Assembly (NCBI RefSeq): GCF_000003855.2
Contig: NW_003101665.1
Location: 124,001 to 188,000, forward strand
DNA from: Blastomyces gilchristii SLH14081
Lineage: Eukaryota > Ascomycota > Eurotiomycetes > Onygenales > Ajellomycetaceae
Reading direction: 5' to 3'
Length of the DNA: 64,000 nt
Part shown: positions 25,521 to 36,892 of the stretch, piece by piece
Position numbering within the stretch: position 1 is the first letter of the stretch
Layout: each line of letters begins with the position of its first letter
Program-made: the position numbers and the translations under genes
Notes under the pieces: model-generated
The model's input: the letters and a program-made list of their open reading frames with translations, nothing else
What the model was told of the DNA's origin: nothing
Databases searched by the model: none

Positions 25521-26026
25521 TAGACTGACCGTGTGACCGTGTCTGAGACCAGGACCAGATTTTTTGATAGTCTCATTACCAATTTGACTGATCCCATTAC
25601 ATGGTTTTAATATTAAATAGTAGTCTCATACTGTCTCAGTGAGACTTACTGTCTACTCTTGTCACATTTTTCAAATGAGACCATGATTTTCACTTCTCAA
25701 TTTAAATTATTTTTATTGCTTTAAATGACTTTAAATCTCATTTGAGTGTTATCAAAAAGTGTTACTTTTTAAAAAATTAAAAATAGTCTAAAAAAATCCT
25801 TAAAATGTCTAAAAATAGTAACTTTATGCCAAGAATGAGACTAAATGAGATTAAATGAGACCACTTTCTCATTTTTTTCAAGTCATGGTTTCATTTTAAG
25901 ATCTCATATATAGTCACTTTGCATGTTTTTTTAATGACTAGTCTCAGCAGAATTCACATCAAGAAATGTATGAGATCAGATCAAATAAAATCAAACGTGA
26001 AATTCATGATTCTGACAGTCAGTCTA
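25521..26026. mobile_element. MITE, full-length copy inside Gypsy element 4
   Basis: Opposite orientation to the copy at 13429-13935; TA at both ends, termini GACTGACCG and GACAGTCAGTC. It sits in the region between integrase and 3' LTR, so it entered after the Gypsy element. Confidence 0.8.
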
Positions 26027-26064
26027 ACTCTGTGTGATCATTCAGAGAGAATCTCAGAGAGAGC

Positions 26065-26600
26065 TTGATTTTAGAAATAGCAGCTCTGAGAAGCTTAATT
26101 CATAGTTTCTCTCTCATATCATGTCTGAGCTCTGCTCAGAATACTGCTGAATTGAATCTGCAGAGTTCTGCAGTTTCTTTATCTTCTCTCTATGAGAAGG
26201 CTCTGATACAGTCTCTGACTGATACTATCACTTGTCTGCACTGTGCTAAGCAGCTGAAGAAAGAGAGGATTTTATATATCTGTTTCTTCTCTCACTCTCA
26301 TTATTTCTATTATACTTGAAACAATGACTTCTGTCTCTCTGTAAGTATTGTCTACTCTATAAGAAGATATCATGTCAGTTCTGATAAGAAGCTCAGATGC
26401 TCAAGTAGTACAGAGCAAGAATCTCAGAGCTTTAAGTATTGATGAATTTTATCAAGACTGAGAAGATCTCTCTTATTCATCTGTAGAAGAAGGTGAAAGT
26501 GTGAATTCTTGAGATGAAAAAATATCTCAGAATAATCAGTCTCAAGAAGAGATCAGTCAGTACTGCTATTAAAAGTATCACAGAGACTAATCACTGATGA
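26065..26600 (+). pseudogene. antisense cysteine-cluster gene remnant inside Gypsy element 4
   Basis: The plus strand, opposite to this element's pol, has an 84-codon open stretch (26065-26319) ending TDTITCLHCAKQLKKE, a further Cys (YICFF), then Tyr/Tyr positions where Cys codons could have decayed and, past a TGA, NNDFCLSV. The spacing CxxC, Cys, (C)xx(C), Cys resembles small zinc-binding clusters in many uncharacterised fungal proteins. The start lies upstream and was probably cut off by the MITE. Frames from about 26380 to 26560 give acidic sequence that may belong to the same gene. The placement matches the antisense gene of Gypsy element 2. Function unknown. Confidence 0.45.
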
Positions 26601-27179
26601 AAGAGAATCTCACTTCAATTGAAACAGATGACTGAGATTCTTAATAAATTAATAAGTTAATACTTCATACATTTTTTATACTCTTCTGTAGCATGCTCTT
26701 CTGTGATACTGCAGTACTAACTTCACAGCAGATAAAGATATCAGTGTCAGAGACTTCAACAGTGAAGAATGAGTTTGATGAGAGTATGATTGTTAATAAG
26801 TAGACTCTGAGATTCTTCTTTTTACTTTTTCTGTGAGCTGCAGCTCTATTAGAATAGCAGTGATCTGTGAATCAATAATATTAATCTTTTATTAATTTCA
26901 AATATCTCTTTTCTCTAACTACTTCAGGAATTTTACACTTATGTAGTCTCATTAAACTTCTAAAAATTCTTTGAGAGAAAATAGAAGAAGAGTGCTATAG
27001 AGTTTATAAGACACTGATTTATTACTGTAAGATTATCTTTAAAAACACTCTTTAAGAAAAAATAAGAAGTCTTAAGCAGTATTTCCTACTCAACATCTTT
27101 AGTATATAACAGAGTGATCTCTACTAGTCATCTCATAACTTGTAATCTCTTTCTCAGCATTTTTCAAATGCTTAAACAG

Positions 27180-28211
27180 TTTTCATGAATTCTCTGACAA
27201 TGAATAATCTTCTTATTTTATAAGATATTGAAGCTTACTGTAATATATTCACTTATTTAATATTTTCTTCACAAGATATTCAGTATCATTCTTGATCTCA
27301 ATATCATTTAGTTAAGACAGCTCTGTCTCAGAGTATTACTTATAGAGCTTTAAATAGAAAATGTGAAAAATAGAATGAATTGATTGCAATTCTGAGAATA
27401 ATTTCAACTTATATATCTGCTTATTCATCACTCTTATTATCAGAAAAGATTCTAGTCATCACTCACTGAGCTTTTTACACAGTCTTATTATCTTGATATT
27501 CTTTACTGAAAGTAGTACTTAATCTTCTACTAAGAACTTCATTGAAAGATGTTTTCAATTATAGTATTTTATCTGTCACTTCTGAATGTAATAGATACTT
27601 TTCATTATCTTCTTATAAATTTTATTTAAAAGTTTCAATCTCATTTTTACTTCTGACACTGAGAAGTACTCTGTTCTCTGTATCTATTCAATATTCTGAC
27701 TATCTATCTCTCTCTTTAAAATATTGTCCACAATGTCACTGAATAATGAAGAATTATATTCATAATAAGTATAGAAAGAAGATACTTTTAAGATTATATT
27801 CTTTATATTATTATATATGAATTCAGCAGTTAGAAGATGTTTGAGTCAATCATTCTGATAATATGAATAGAATGCTTAAAGATACTATTCTAATGTCTGA
27901 TTCTGATATTCAGTCTGATAATCTGTCTGCAGATGAAATACAGTACTGAGAAGACATCTTATTATAAGATGATAGTAAAAAACTGATCAGTATTTACTGA
28001 TGAAGAGGAATTCTTGATCTGTTATCAATGATTTCAGAGCACTGTGATTACAAATAATGATATCTAAAAACAGATCAGTTAATTCAGAGGCTTTAACCTT
28101 TTTATAAGTAAAGATATATATAATCATCTTTGTAAATTGATCAATAATAATCAAAATTAAGTCATATTCTTTGACTCTTGTTGACTTCAGCAGGTCAACT
28201 ATGAAATTCAT
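27180..28211 (-). pseudogene. integrase core, C-terminus and chromodomain remnant, Gypsy element 4
   Basis: 28211-27987 is open and reads as the integrase core start (DQFTKMIIYIFTYKK, then ITDQEFLF). Continuing on the minus strand: LSTVFHLQTDYQTEYQNQ (from LSTAFHPQTDGQTERxNQ) near 27920; FLVEDWVLLSVKNIKIIRLC, with the W restored from TGA by inference, near 27510, the linker to the GPY/F module; HSIFHIFYLK near 27350; and a chromodomain-like segment with YLVKKIL, LQYLIKWEDY (W from TGA) and SENSW near 27300-27190. The chromodomain places the element among the chromoviruses, which target histone-marked chromatin. Confidence 0.8.
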
Positions 28212-29645
28212 TAATAGATTCTATTATAAGCTCTTTGAAACAGATAGTGATATCAACTCACTGTATTACTTATACTATAAGATCTTTATTCTTTAACAGA
28301 TATCATAAGTCTCAATATACTCTTTGACATCTGCTCAGAGCTTGTCTCAAATATATTTATATTTTAGAAGCTTCTCAGTCTTCTCTAACCTGAAGTGTCT
28401 CATATGAGAATTATTATAATGAATTCTTAATAACTTCTGACACACTGTTTTGTTACAAGGAACAAAGACTGAATCATTCAGTAGTAGAAGTTCATATTCT
28501 TCTAGTTATTAGTGACTTGATTTCTTAGCAGCATTATTCTGCTCAGAGTCTGTCTCTTTCAAGTTTAAACTGAGTTCTTTCTTCTTCAACTTCTGAATTC
28601 AAGCTGCAGTAGAGATGTTCTTCTTCTATAACTTATTAATAAATTTCAAAAGTAGTTGAATTAAAAGATTATAAACTGTTTCATTCTTTATCAATTCAAT
28701 GATAGTAAGATATGATATAAGAAGCTCATAATCTTCAGTGTCAGTTCTCTACAGAGACTCAGGTTTTCTTTCCTCTTCTATACTGAGTTGTGTAGCTGTC
28801 TTACTAGCACTGTTTCTGAGCTTCAGAGAATCTCAACTCTCTGAAGCCAGCTTCTTCTACAGTGATGATAGAGATTCTTTTATAGAATTCTTCTTCTTAT
28901 TAATAATATTATAATCAGATCATTTAAACAGTATATCAGTGAGATTAAGCTGATCTGAATAGTATCAGATATAGAAATTATACTCTGAAAGCAGCTTCAC
29001 TCATCTGGCTTGATGTTCTGTCAGACTCTTTGTTATCAAGAAGTAATGTAGACTTATATAATCAGTGAGAACTTACACTTAATACTTACTACTCTGAAGA
29101 TAATGTCATCAGATCTTAAAGAAGTCAACAATTATTAATATCTCTTGATTATGAGTATCATATCTTCTCTGTATAAGTAACAACTTCTTGAAGAAGAATA
29201 TCACTGATCTTTATTCACAGTATTTTATAGACTCTGTAAAAAAGTCTTCTCTTATAGATATTGTATTGTCTGTATTCTCAGAGATTATTATTCTCTGATT
29301 CTTTTAACATTGAAAGATCTTCAGTATCAACTGTGAAAAGATTTCACAGATCTTATTTCTGAATATATCAGTCTCACACTGACTGAATAAATCAGAGTTA
29401 AAGTGATTCAGTATTATAATATCTGTAAAAGCTTGTTTTAATTCTACAAATATCTGCACAGTATCTTGAGTGAGAATAAACAGTCTTATTTTTCTGTCTT
29501 TCACACTTCTCTTTAATAGATCTGTAAGAGAGACAGTAATCTGTAAATATGTATAGATGAATTATCTGTAGAAATTCACAAATTCTAGAAATATTTGTAT
29601 CTTGTGATATATCTGTGACACTGATCAGTTCTTAATATTGAAGAC

Positions 29646-29879
29646 TCAGCTTCTATTCATTGAAATGTCATTCATCTTAATAATATAATCTAAGAAATCA
29701 ATCTCCTGCATGTAGAACAAGCATTTTTCAGTGTTTATATAGAGTTGATACTGTTTTAAACAACTCAACACTTCTTGAACATAAGTATCATATTCTTTCT
29801 TCATTTTCAAGAAGATTAGAATGTTATTTAAGTATACTATGCAGAAGATATCAACAAGGCTCTGCAGTATGTCATTCAT
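29646..29879 (-). pseudogene. reverse transcriptase fragment, Gypsy element 4
   Basis: A 77-codon open stretch with VYLNNILIF, the YLDDILIF catalytic motif with both Asp changed to Asn, followed by the KCLFYM and IDFLDYII segments of the palm and thumb. Upstream and downstream frames continue the polymerase and RNase H with stops. Confidence 0.8.
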
Positions 29880-31072
29880 ATAGATCTGAAAGATGACTGA
29901 AGTATTATAGAGATTAAAAGATAAAACAAGATATTTAAAATTGCTGTACTTAGAATGAAAAGCTGTTTTTCAAATATCATCTTTATTAACTCTGATTCTA
30001 TGATAGATATTCTGTATATCAATCCTATGATAGATATTCTGTATATCAATCTTAGAGAACATTCTTGCTTCAGATAATTAATTGATCATCTTATTAATTA
30101 ATAGTAATGAATAGTAATTCTTAACTTTCATCTTATTGAGACCTCTGTAGTTTATGTATAGACATAGTCTACTATTCTTCTTGAGTATAAAGAGTATAGA
30201 TGTCTCTGTCAGACTCTTTAATAAGTATATTCCATTCTTTGATTATACTTTCTCAAGATATTTGCACAGAATATTCAATTTCTTTATAGACAAGTTATAA
30301 AGAGATCTGTACAGTATTGTTACATCATCTTCAAGATAAATCTTATATTGTATCTTGATATCAGAAAACTTCACTACTTCTCTTTCTGAAAAGATATTCT
30401 TATAATCTGTAAAGAGATATTGTATATATCTGTCTTTAATAATGAATACTGCTGCTAATCTTACAGTGAGAGTGATAACTTCTTCATCTATTCTTAAGTC
30501 TCAGTTATCTGCTATACAGTATATTAACTCTATCTTTTTCTTAAGATTCTTCTGATGAAACTCTTTAGATTTCTCTATCACTGTCTCTTTATTAGTGAGA
30601 TAGTATTATCACATCTGAGTAACTCAGTCAATGAGAGAATTGTTTTCTCTCAATCATAGAAGATCTAGAATAACATTCTCATCTATGATATTGACAGTGT
30701 GAAGAAGCAGACTGCTCTTCTTGAAGATTTCTTCTAAGTCTGTGATCACACACTTCACTTGAATTATGTTAAAACAGTGATACTTTTTTCATTAGTAAAT
30801 TTCATATAATCTGACAGATTTATCTTCTTTCAATTCTTCATCAAAGAAAAGAAATAGAATATGAAGTTAATATCTGTTCTGAAGTCAAGTAGGCATCTCA
30901 CTGATATCTCTCTATTCAGAGTATACATTGTGATTATAATATGAACACAGAGATATGAGAATTATTAATTCTTCATTTCTTTCTCTTCTTTATCTTCCAT
31001 GAATACATTTGTCAGAAGAGAAGTTAACTTTGAGAAGATGTCTTCTCAGTTTCTTCTCTTCTTCAGCTTCTT

Positions 31073-31114
31073 ACAATTACTAGTATAGTGATCATCAGCT
31101 CTGCAGTTAAAACA
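31073..31114 (-). other. intact CCHC zinc knuckle in gag, Gypsy element 4
   Basis: The minus strand reads CFNCRADDHYTSNC, a perfect C-x2-C-x4-H-x4-C knuckle of the gag nucleocapsid region. It is the only fully preserved knuckle among the Gypsy copies in the window. Confidence 0.8.
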
Positions 31115-32059
31115 GAGATCTTTATTAAATCTTTTTTAATATTTCTTCACAGTGAGTAAAGAATCAGAATACTTGAAATTCTTCTTTACTTTCTCTATAC
31201 TAGAGTTATCACAGCACTGTTTAAATCTTATTATTAATTACTTAGAAGAGATCTTATTAGTCTTTTTCTCAGAGTATTAATTATTCAAATAGATCTGAAA
31301 AGCTAAGTTAACAAGCTCAGTATAATTAATTGATGAACTCTGATACTGTAATATTATTATCTGCATCTTATAAGTCAGCTTTGTAAGATAAAGCTGTGTC
31401 TTTCATTAATTCAAATCATCAGTCAATTCCTCTCAATATTCTTTAAATCTTATATTGAAATTGAAAGAATTCTTATTATCTTATTAATATAATGAGTTGA
31501 ACTGCTGCACTGCTGTAAAGCTGCAGTTACAGTGATCTTCAATTTGATTTAGTAGAAAGTCTTTGAATTCTTCTCAAGTCATAGTAGTATTAGTACACTC
31601 AAGCTTTCTCTTCTTGATAACTCAAGTAGTTGCAGAGATGTCTTCAAGAAGGTTGATAGTGTATATTACTTATATCTTATAAGTATTAAACTGGCTCAGA
31701 TTAAGACAGAATTTTCATTCAAGAATATGAATAAAGCTGTGAAATTCAGACAATATATTTCCCTTATAATTCAGAGATCTCTTCAACCTTAATCTCTCTA
31801 TCTCTATGATAGATATAGGTGTGTAGAGGCTGCAGTGATGACAGAGTGATTGAAGAGCCTATATTAAAATATACAGTGAGTTCAGAAATCTCAGATTTCT
31901 GTCAGAGTAGAGATATACACACTCTAGAGAATAATATGAAGTTTTTTTCAGAGAATGAGATCAGGTCAGTCTCAGCACAGAGGCATGAAATCATATCAGT
32001 TCATTAATAGAGCTCAACTGATTCAAACTTGTAATCAGATTGAGGAATTCAAATTGTAA

Positions 32060-32586
32060 TGTAATAGAACTGAAGCAGTGACTAGTCAGTGATATTATAT
32101 AGAGATAGTTATTTAAGAAGCTGTATAAGTGAGCTTGACTATCTTACTTAAATAGTAAGCTTGTAGACTACAGAGTTATCACAAGAATATCACAGATACA
32201 GTACTTAGTATACTAAGAAGATTGTATAAGAAACACAGTAACTCTTATATATATTTCAGTAGAGAAAAATGAATCACTGATTTCTTTAATGAGAAGTCAG
32301 TATCTAGCTATTCTATATAGATAATGAGCAGATACTCTTCTCTTATTTCATAAGCAAGAATAGCTGGAGTGATACCTTAGTAATATCTCACTGTCAAGAA
32401 AGAGTAATCTACTGACCTCATATAGAAGCAGAGTTCTTATATTCATCAATTGAATCTTTCTAGAATATATTCAAATGATGTCATAGAGTGGTTGAAAACT
32501 GGTTCAGATAAGATGAAGTCATCCGCATGAAAGTGATAAGCTGTGTGAAACCGTAACAGGGTCTTGACGCGGCTGAGAGTATAATA
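32060..32586 (-). repeat. 5' LTR of Gypsy element 4
   Basis: About 527 bp, pairs with 24241-24775. Its right end keeps CG (ACCGTAACAGGG, GACGCGGCTG), where the other LTR shows TA or CA. Confidence 0.85.
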
Positions 32587-32591
32587 GATAA

Positions 32592-33221
32592 GTTATTTTT
32601 ATTTCTTTTCTCTCTCTTTTCTCTTCTTCTTCAACTCATCACTAAGTTCAAGCTGATATAAAAACTATTAAAACACTCTTAGAAATTCTCAAATTAAAGA
32701 GTATAGATTAATTAAATTTTAAATACAGAAGAATTAAATTATATTTAATAATACTAATTATTTATTCTCTTTTAATAAAATAATAGTTGTGTCTTCTTCT
32801 TCTCTTCTCTTAAATAAAACATAGTCTGTGAAAAGTGAGTATCATATCAGATTATAACAATGAACACAGCTTCAGCATACAGAGCTGTATACACACAGTA
32901 TGTACTAAACTGAGAGACTGTGTGAGTTATAAATTAGCAGCAGTATCTTAGAAAGAGCTGTGTAGTATAAGAAAGCTATAACTCTTAGTTATATACACAG
33001 AGAATAAATCACTGCAGTAAGTATATATATATTGTATGAAAGTAACACTTTTTAATAACACTCAGTCTCTGATATTATAAAAATAGAGTCTCTCTGTAAG
33101 ATCTGTTTTTATCAGAAGTTGAGAACTTTTATATTTCTTAAGATTATCTTTATATATCTTATCTATGAAATTAATAAGAAGAATCATTAATTTCAGTATT
33201 CTATTCTTAATATTATTCAAG
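32592..33221. other. AT-rich spacer, nothing recognised
   Basis: Between Gypsy element 4 and the composite retroposon. No coding motif seen. Confidence 0.5.
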
Positions 33222-33235
33222 TGATAGCAGAGTTC

Positions 33236-33317
33236 GCCAGCATGGCTCAGTTGATAAGACTGGTAACCAAGGCCGCACACATTAGAGGTGTGTGAGTTTG
33301 AATCTCACTGCTGGCAT
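33236..33317 (+). other. tRNA-derived head (pseudo-tRNA) of the composite retroposon
   Basis: Acceptor-like arms GCCAGCA and TGCTGGC pair over 7 bp. TGGCTCAGTTGA fits the RNA polymerase III A box, and GAGTTTGAATCTC fits the B box with C-to-T in TTCGA. A T arm (GTGAG/CTCAC) is present. The D stem and anticodon arm cannot be folded properly and the length is about 81 nt, so it is unlikely to be a working tRNA, and I do not assign an anticodon. It more likely served as an internal promoter for a SINE-like transcript. Confidence 0.6.
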
Positions 33318-33971
33318 CTGTCACTTCTTATCCATAAAAGCCCTTATATAATAGAGGCTGAGCCTAATTAGTAAGACTTGATATGAGATAGAACTCTCTA
33401 CTGTAAGTCAAGTCACTAGTTAAGTGAGATTCTGTGAACACTCATCAGAGTCAGTATAAAGTGTCAATGTTTCACTATTCTACTGTGCACCTGTCAAGAT
33501 TCTAACAATATAGAGTCAAGTCTAATATAGTGATTATACACTACTTAAACAAGTCTCTAACTAGAACTGTCATTGAAGCCTAGCTCTTTCTCAAATACAG
33601 AGAATAATTTTGAAAACTATCTGACTAGCAGGTCTAGATGCATATCTAGACTCTAGACAGAGCACTCTGATAGACTAGAGTCTGCAAGCTCACTGTCAAT
33701 CTCTAATACTGATAGAGAGAACTGCAGTCATCAAGTCTGTCATTAGTCTCTAACACAGAGCAAGGTCACAACAGCTGATTGATAGGCCTATGAGTATCTA
33801 ATGAGACTGAGATCAGCAATCAGAAGCTTGGTGTGTACATCATCAAGTGAGCAGTGGCAGTCACTAACTAACATCTCTGGAAATTAGTGACTGGTCTGAG
33901 AGAACATACACAGTGATCAGTTAATTATAGAGAGTTAAATGTAATTAGCTTAAGATGCATTCTGTGAGTGA

Positions 33972-35609
33972 CTAGCATCTGTAGTCATATAATCAGAGAA
34001 AGAGTCTCTTCTTCATTATCACTAATTAACTCTGAAAATGAACTGAATTGAAATAGATTTCTTGATTGAAATAAAAATAATTCTTCAAAGAAAATGTCTT
34101 CTCAACTGTACAGACTATACTCACTGATTAAAAATTAATTTTCTTCTTTAAATATTAAAAAAGTTGATTATGAGAAGTTATCTCTCTGAAGAGAAAAGCT
34201 TGAATCTCTTATAGACTTATAAATAAATGAACTATCTAAAGAGAAAGAATATCAACAGCATTTGAAGAGAATTTCTACAATTAATATAAAAGACTCTATT
34301 CTGATTTATTTAGATAACTCAAAAAATGAGAATTTGAATAGATTAGATACAGACATTGCTTATACTGAAGATAATATTAATTTTATCTCAGATTTCTGAA
34401 ATTTAGACTGTGAATCTGAAGTCTTTGACACTGAACTATTTACAATAGTGAAAGCTTTCAAACTTATTGAAATAAAATCTCATAAAAGAGAAAATAGTTT
34501 GAAAGAGATATGAATATTCTCTGATAGTCAAGCTGCTTTAAAAATACTTAGAAATAGTCAGATTTATAATGATCAAATGAATCTTGAACTGATCTTAAAC
34601 TCTGTTTTAAAAATTCAAAAGAGAAGAACATCAAAGCTGATAATTCATCTGCACTAAGTTCCTGCTTATATGAATATTTATGATAATGAATTGACTGATT
34701 CAGCTGTAAAAAAAGATTCAGAACTAAGCAGATTTATTCAAAAAATTATGTTCTGATCTTTTATAAAGAGAAAAATAAAAGAATCTTGTTTAGACAAGTG
34801 AAATGAAAGCTGGCAGAAACAAAAGAAGAGTATACATTATTCAAGATTTGAAACAAAACTCAAGTAAAAATCTTGTTCAATTAAATGTAAAAAGAAAATA
34901 TTCTTATCTATAATACAGCTAAAACTAGAATATGACTATTTCAAATCTTATATGCATAGATTTGATGATAGATTTGATTCAATAGAATACTCATTCTGCA
35001 ATGCAAATGAGAATTCTGAGTATATTATAATGCACTGTGTATTATACAATAGTCTCAGAGTCAGATTGAAAGAGAAGTATGATCTAAATCAATTAAATAT
35101 GAGATTCTTATTCTCAACTGAGACAGGAATTAAATACTTAATAGACTTTCTATCAGAAACTCAAGCAGCTACAAGAAAATGACTGAATTCAGAAATATCT
35201 GAATATGAAGAGAAGGAAATTGATCAGATATAGTCTGTTAAAACAGCTATATACTATCTTTTAATAATTTGTTTCATTACACTCTCTCTTTATTTTACTT
35301 TACTTTTTCCTTTCTATTCTTTTCTATCTATCTATTTAATGTGTCTATCTTTAAGACTGTGTTCTCTTTTCTTTTGTCATGATATTGTCAAATGATTTCA
35401 AAGTATCAGAAGATGTTAAAACACTGTAATTTGTAAACAGTTTTTGTATTCTAAGCTGGAATTTTCTGATTTTGCATATCTGAAATTGGTGAATGTATAA
35501 TAGTTAACTTTATAGATATAGGAAAAACTCTGAGAACTTTTAGTTTTCAGATAGATATTATAGTCTCTGACTGCATATATCTATAATTGAAGAATAATAA
35601 TAATAATAA
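33972..35609 (+). pseudogene. LINE 3' half: RNase H, C-terminal zinc motif and tail
   Basis: The translation shows a LINE-type RNase H: FDTELFTIVKAFKL near 34430, IFSDSQAALKIL near 34520, then the VPAYMNIYDNELTD block near 34665, equivalent to the GHxxxxGNExAD motif. A 76-codon open stretch at 34952-35182 carries FCNANENSEYIIMHC, the C-terminal Cys/His segment common in Tad/I LINEs. The 3' untranslated part (35260-35600) matches the complement of about 39970-40330. Endonuclease and polymerase are absent, so this copy could not move itself. Confidence 0.8.
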
Positions 35610-35623
35610 TGATAGCAGAGTTC

Positions 35624-36463
35624 ACTTTGATTAAACTTTTTAAGTATATATTTTCTAATTATTCACATTTATACAGATATATGCTGATTATTTATTAGAT
35701 AGTATTAAGATAATAGCTTATTACAGCTATATTATTCTTACTATAAGAAATACACAGTTGATAATAAATATTACAAAGACTCTGAGAAGTAAATATTTTA
35801 AGAATACTATAATTCTATAATCTTGATTTTTTTTATTTTTATTTTTTCTTTTTTTCTTTTTCTTTTTTTTTCTTTTTCTTTTTTTTTCATTGTGATTTTT
35901 TCTTGTTTTTATTTTATTTTTTATTTTTTGTTTTTTTTTTATATTTTATATTTTTTTTATAATTAAAATTATATAAATTATAATCTGTATTTAGAAAAGT
36001 AATAATATTTAATAATACTCTCTATTAAATTTTCAATAAATCAGTACTATGTTATAATATTATGTAAGTGAGAAATGATTTTATAATCTCATTTAATATT
36101 ATTCTTAATAATGAGATCAGAATAAAAATGTGACTAAGAATTTAAATATATTCTTTATTTAAGACTAGATTTTTATTTGAAAAGTGAATCTGAGATCTTT
36201 AATATTTAAAATAACATGATTTAGAATTAATGTAATGAATACAAATTATGATCAGAAGTAATGCTTTAAGACAATACAATAACTGTAAAGTTTGATTCTA
36301 GTCTCAGACACGGTTACATAATCAGTCTAAGTAGTAGTTAAAATAATAATATATTAACAAGAAATCCCGAATTGGCAGTGTTTTTGCATAAAATGAGTCT
36401 CATAACCTGTGAAAGGTGTAAAGCTTACTTGATTGAAAAGATTGCTAGCTTGTGAGAAGTTAT
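35624..36463. other. AT-rich spacer with T-rich low complexity and MITE end
   Basis: Positions 35825-35960 are almost pure T with short interruptions. Positions 36290-36329 match one end of the MITE family (GTCTCAGACACGG... CAGTC-TA), a truncated copy. Nothing else is recognised. Confidence 0.6.
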
Positions 36464-36573
36464 TATTAACTGTTACAGCCGTTGCGGGTAGCAATCCCAC
36501 TAGATCACGTGACCCACCGCTATATTATGTTCTTATAGATAGATCTATCAATATAATCTTCAACTATTTCACA
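36464..36573 (+). repeat. 5' LTR of the Copia element
   Basis: Starts TATTAAC where the 3' LTR has TGTTGGC (three G-to-A changes), ends in ACA. It contains an intact TCACGTGA palindrome at 36505-36512. Confidence 0.85.
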
Positions 36574-36892
36574 GATTATAGCCTGAATGGCATGTTTTTC
36601 TTTTTAAAACATTATATCAACATTTTTTGACATGAATAGTTTATCTTTTTTAAAAAGACTCTTACTTTTTATTAGAGATATTTCATTTTCCCTGAATCTG
36701 TCAGTCAGCAGATTCATATACTTTATATTTTTAAGAAAGCATATTCTTCATTATGAAGAATATCACTTTTTTCTTTTTTTATTACATATCTAGAAGAAGC
36801 AGAGTCATCTCAATATAAGTGATACACCTGTTACTTCAGAGTTCAGCTCAAGGCCCAGAATCACACACTTCACTAGACAACTCATCAATAGA

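Larger units (their letters stand above)
24241..32586 (-). mobile_element. Ty3/Gypsy chromodomain element 4 on minus strand, about 8.35 kb
   Basis: Near-identical terminal repeats lie at 24241-24775 and 32060-32586. Flanking pentamers are GACAA (24236-24240) and GATAA (32587-32591), a target duplication with one C-to-T change. A purine tract (AAAGAGAAGAG on the minus strand) abuts the 3' LTR. On the minus strand: gag to about 31000 with an intact CCHC knuckle (31114-31073), protease region, reverse transcriptase near 29880-29650, RNase H near 29200-28950, integrase 28211 to about 27350 and a chromodomain near 27330-27180. A MITE is inserted at 25521-26026. Frames are broken by stops. Confidence 0.88.
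33222..35623 (+). mobile_element. composite retroposon: tRNA-like head, unknown body, LINE 3' half
   Basis: A 14-bp direct repeat, TGATAGCAGAGTTC, lies at 33222-33235 and again at 35610-35623. The unit between them (33236-35609) starts exactly at a tRNA-like sequence, continues through about 650 bp of unrecognised sequence, then from about 33972 matches the 3' part of the Tad-like LINE found full length at 39965-45419, and ends in a (TAA)n tail. A long direct repeat and a tail repeat are the signature of target-primed reverse transcription, so the whole chimera appears to have inserted as one unit, presumably by LINE machinery. Confidence 0.75.

Noticed and set aside
26840..27742. Plus-strand gene resembling a FluG-domain or zinc-finger protein (open stretch ending CPQCH)
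   Set aside because: The minus strand of the same segment reads clearly as the integrase tail and chromodomain of Gypsy element 4, so the plus-strand frame is a shadow.
33236..33317. A functional tRNA gene
   Set aside because: The acceptor and T arms pair, but the D and anticodon arms do not fold, no anticodon can be assigned, and the sequence lies at the 5' end of a retroposed unit. It is kept as a tRNA-derived head only.
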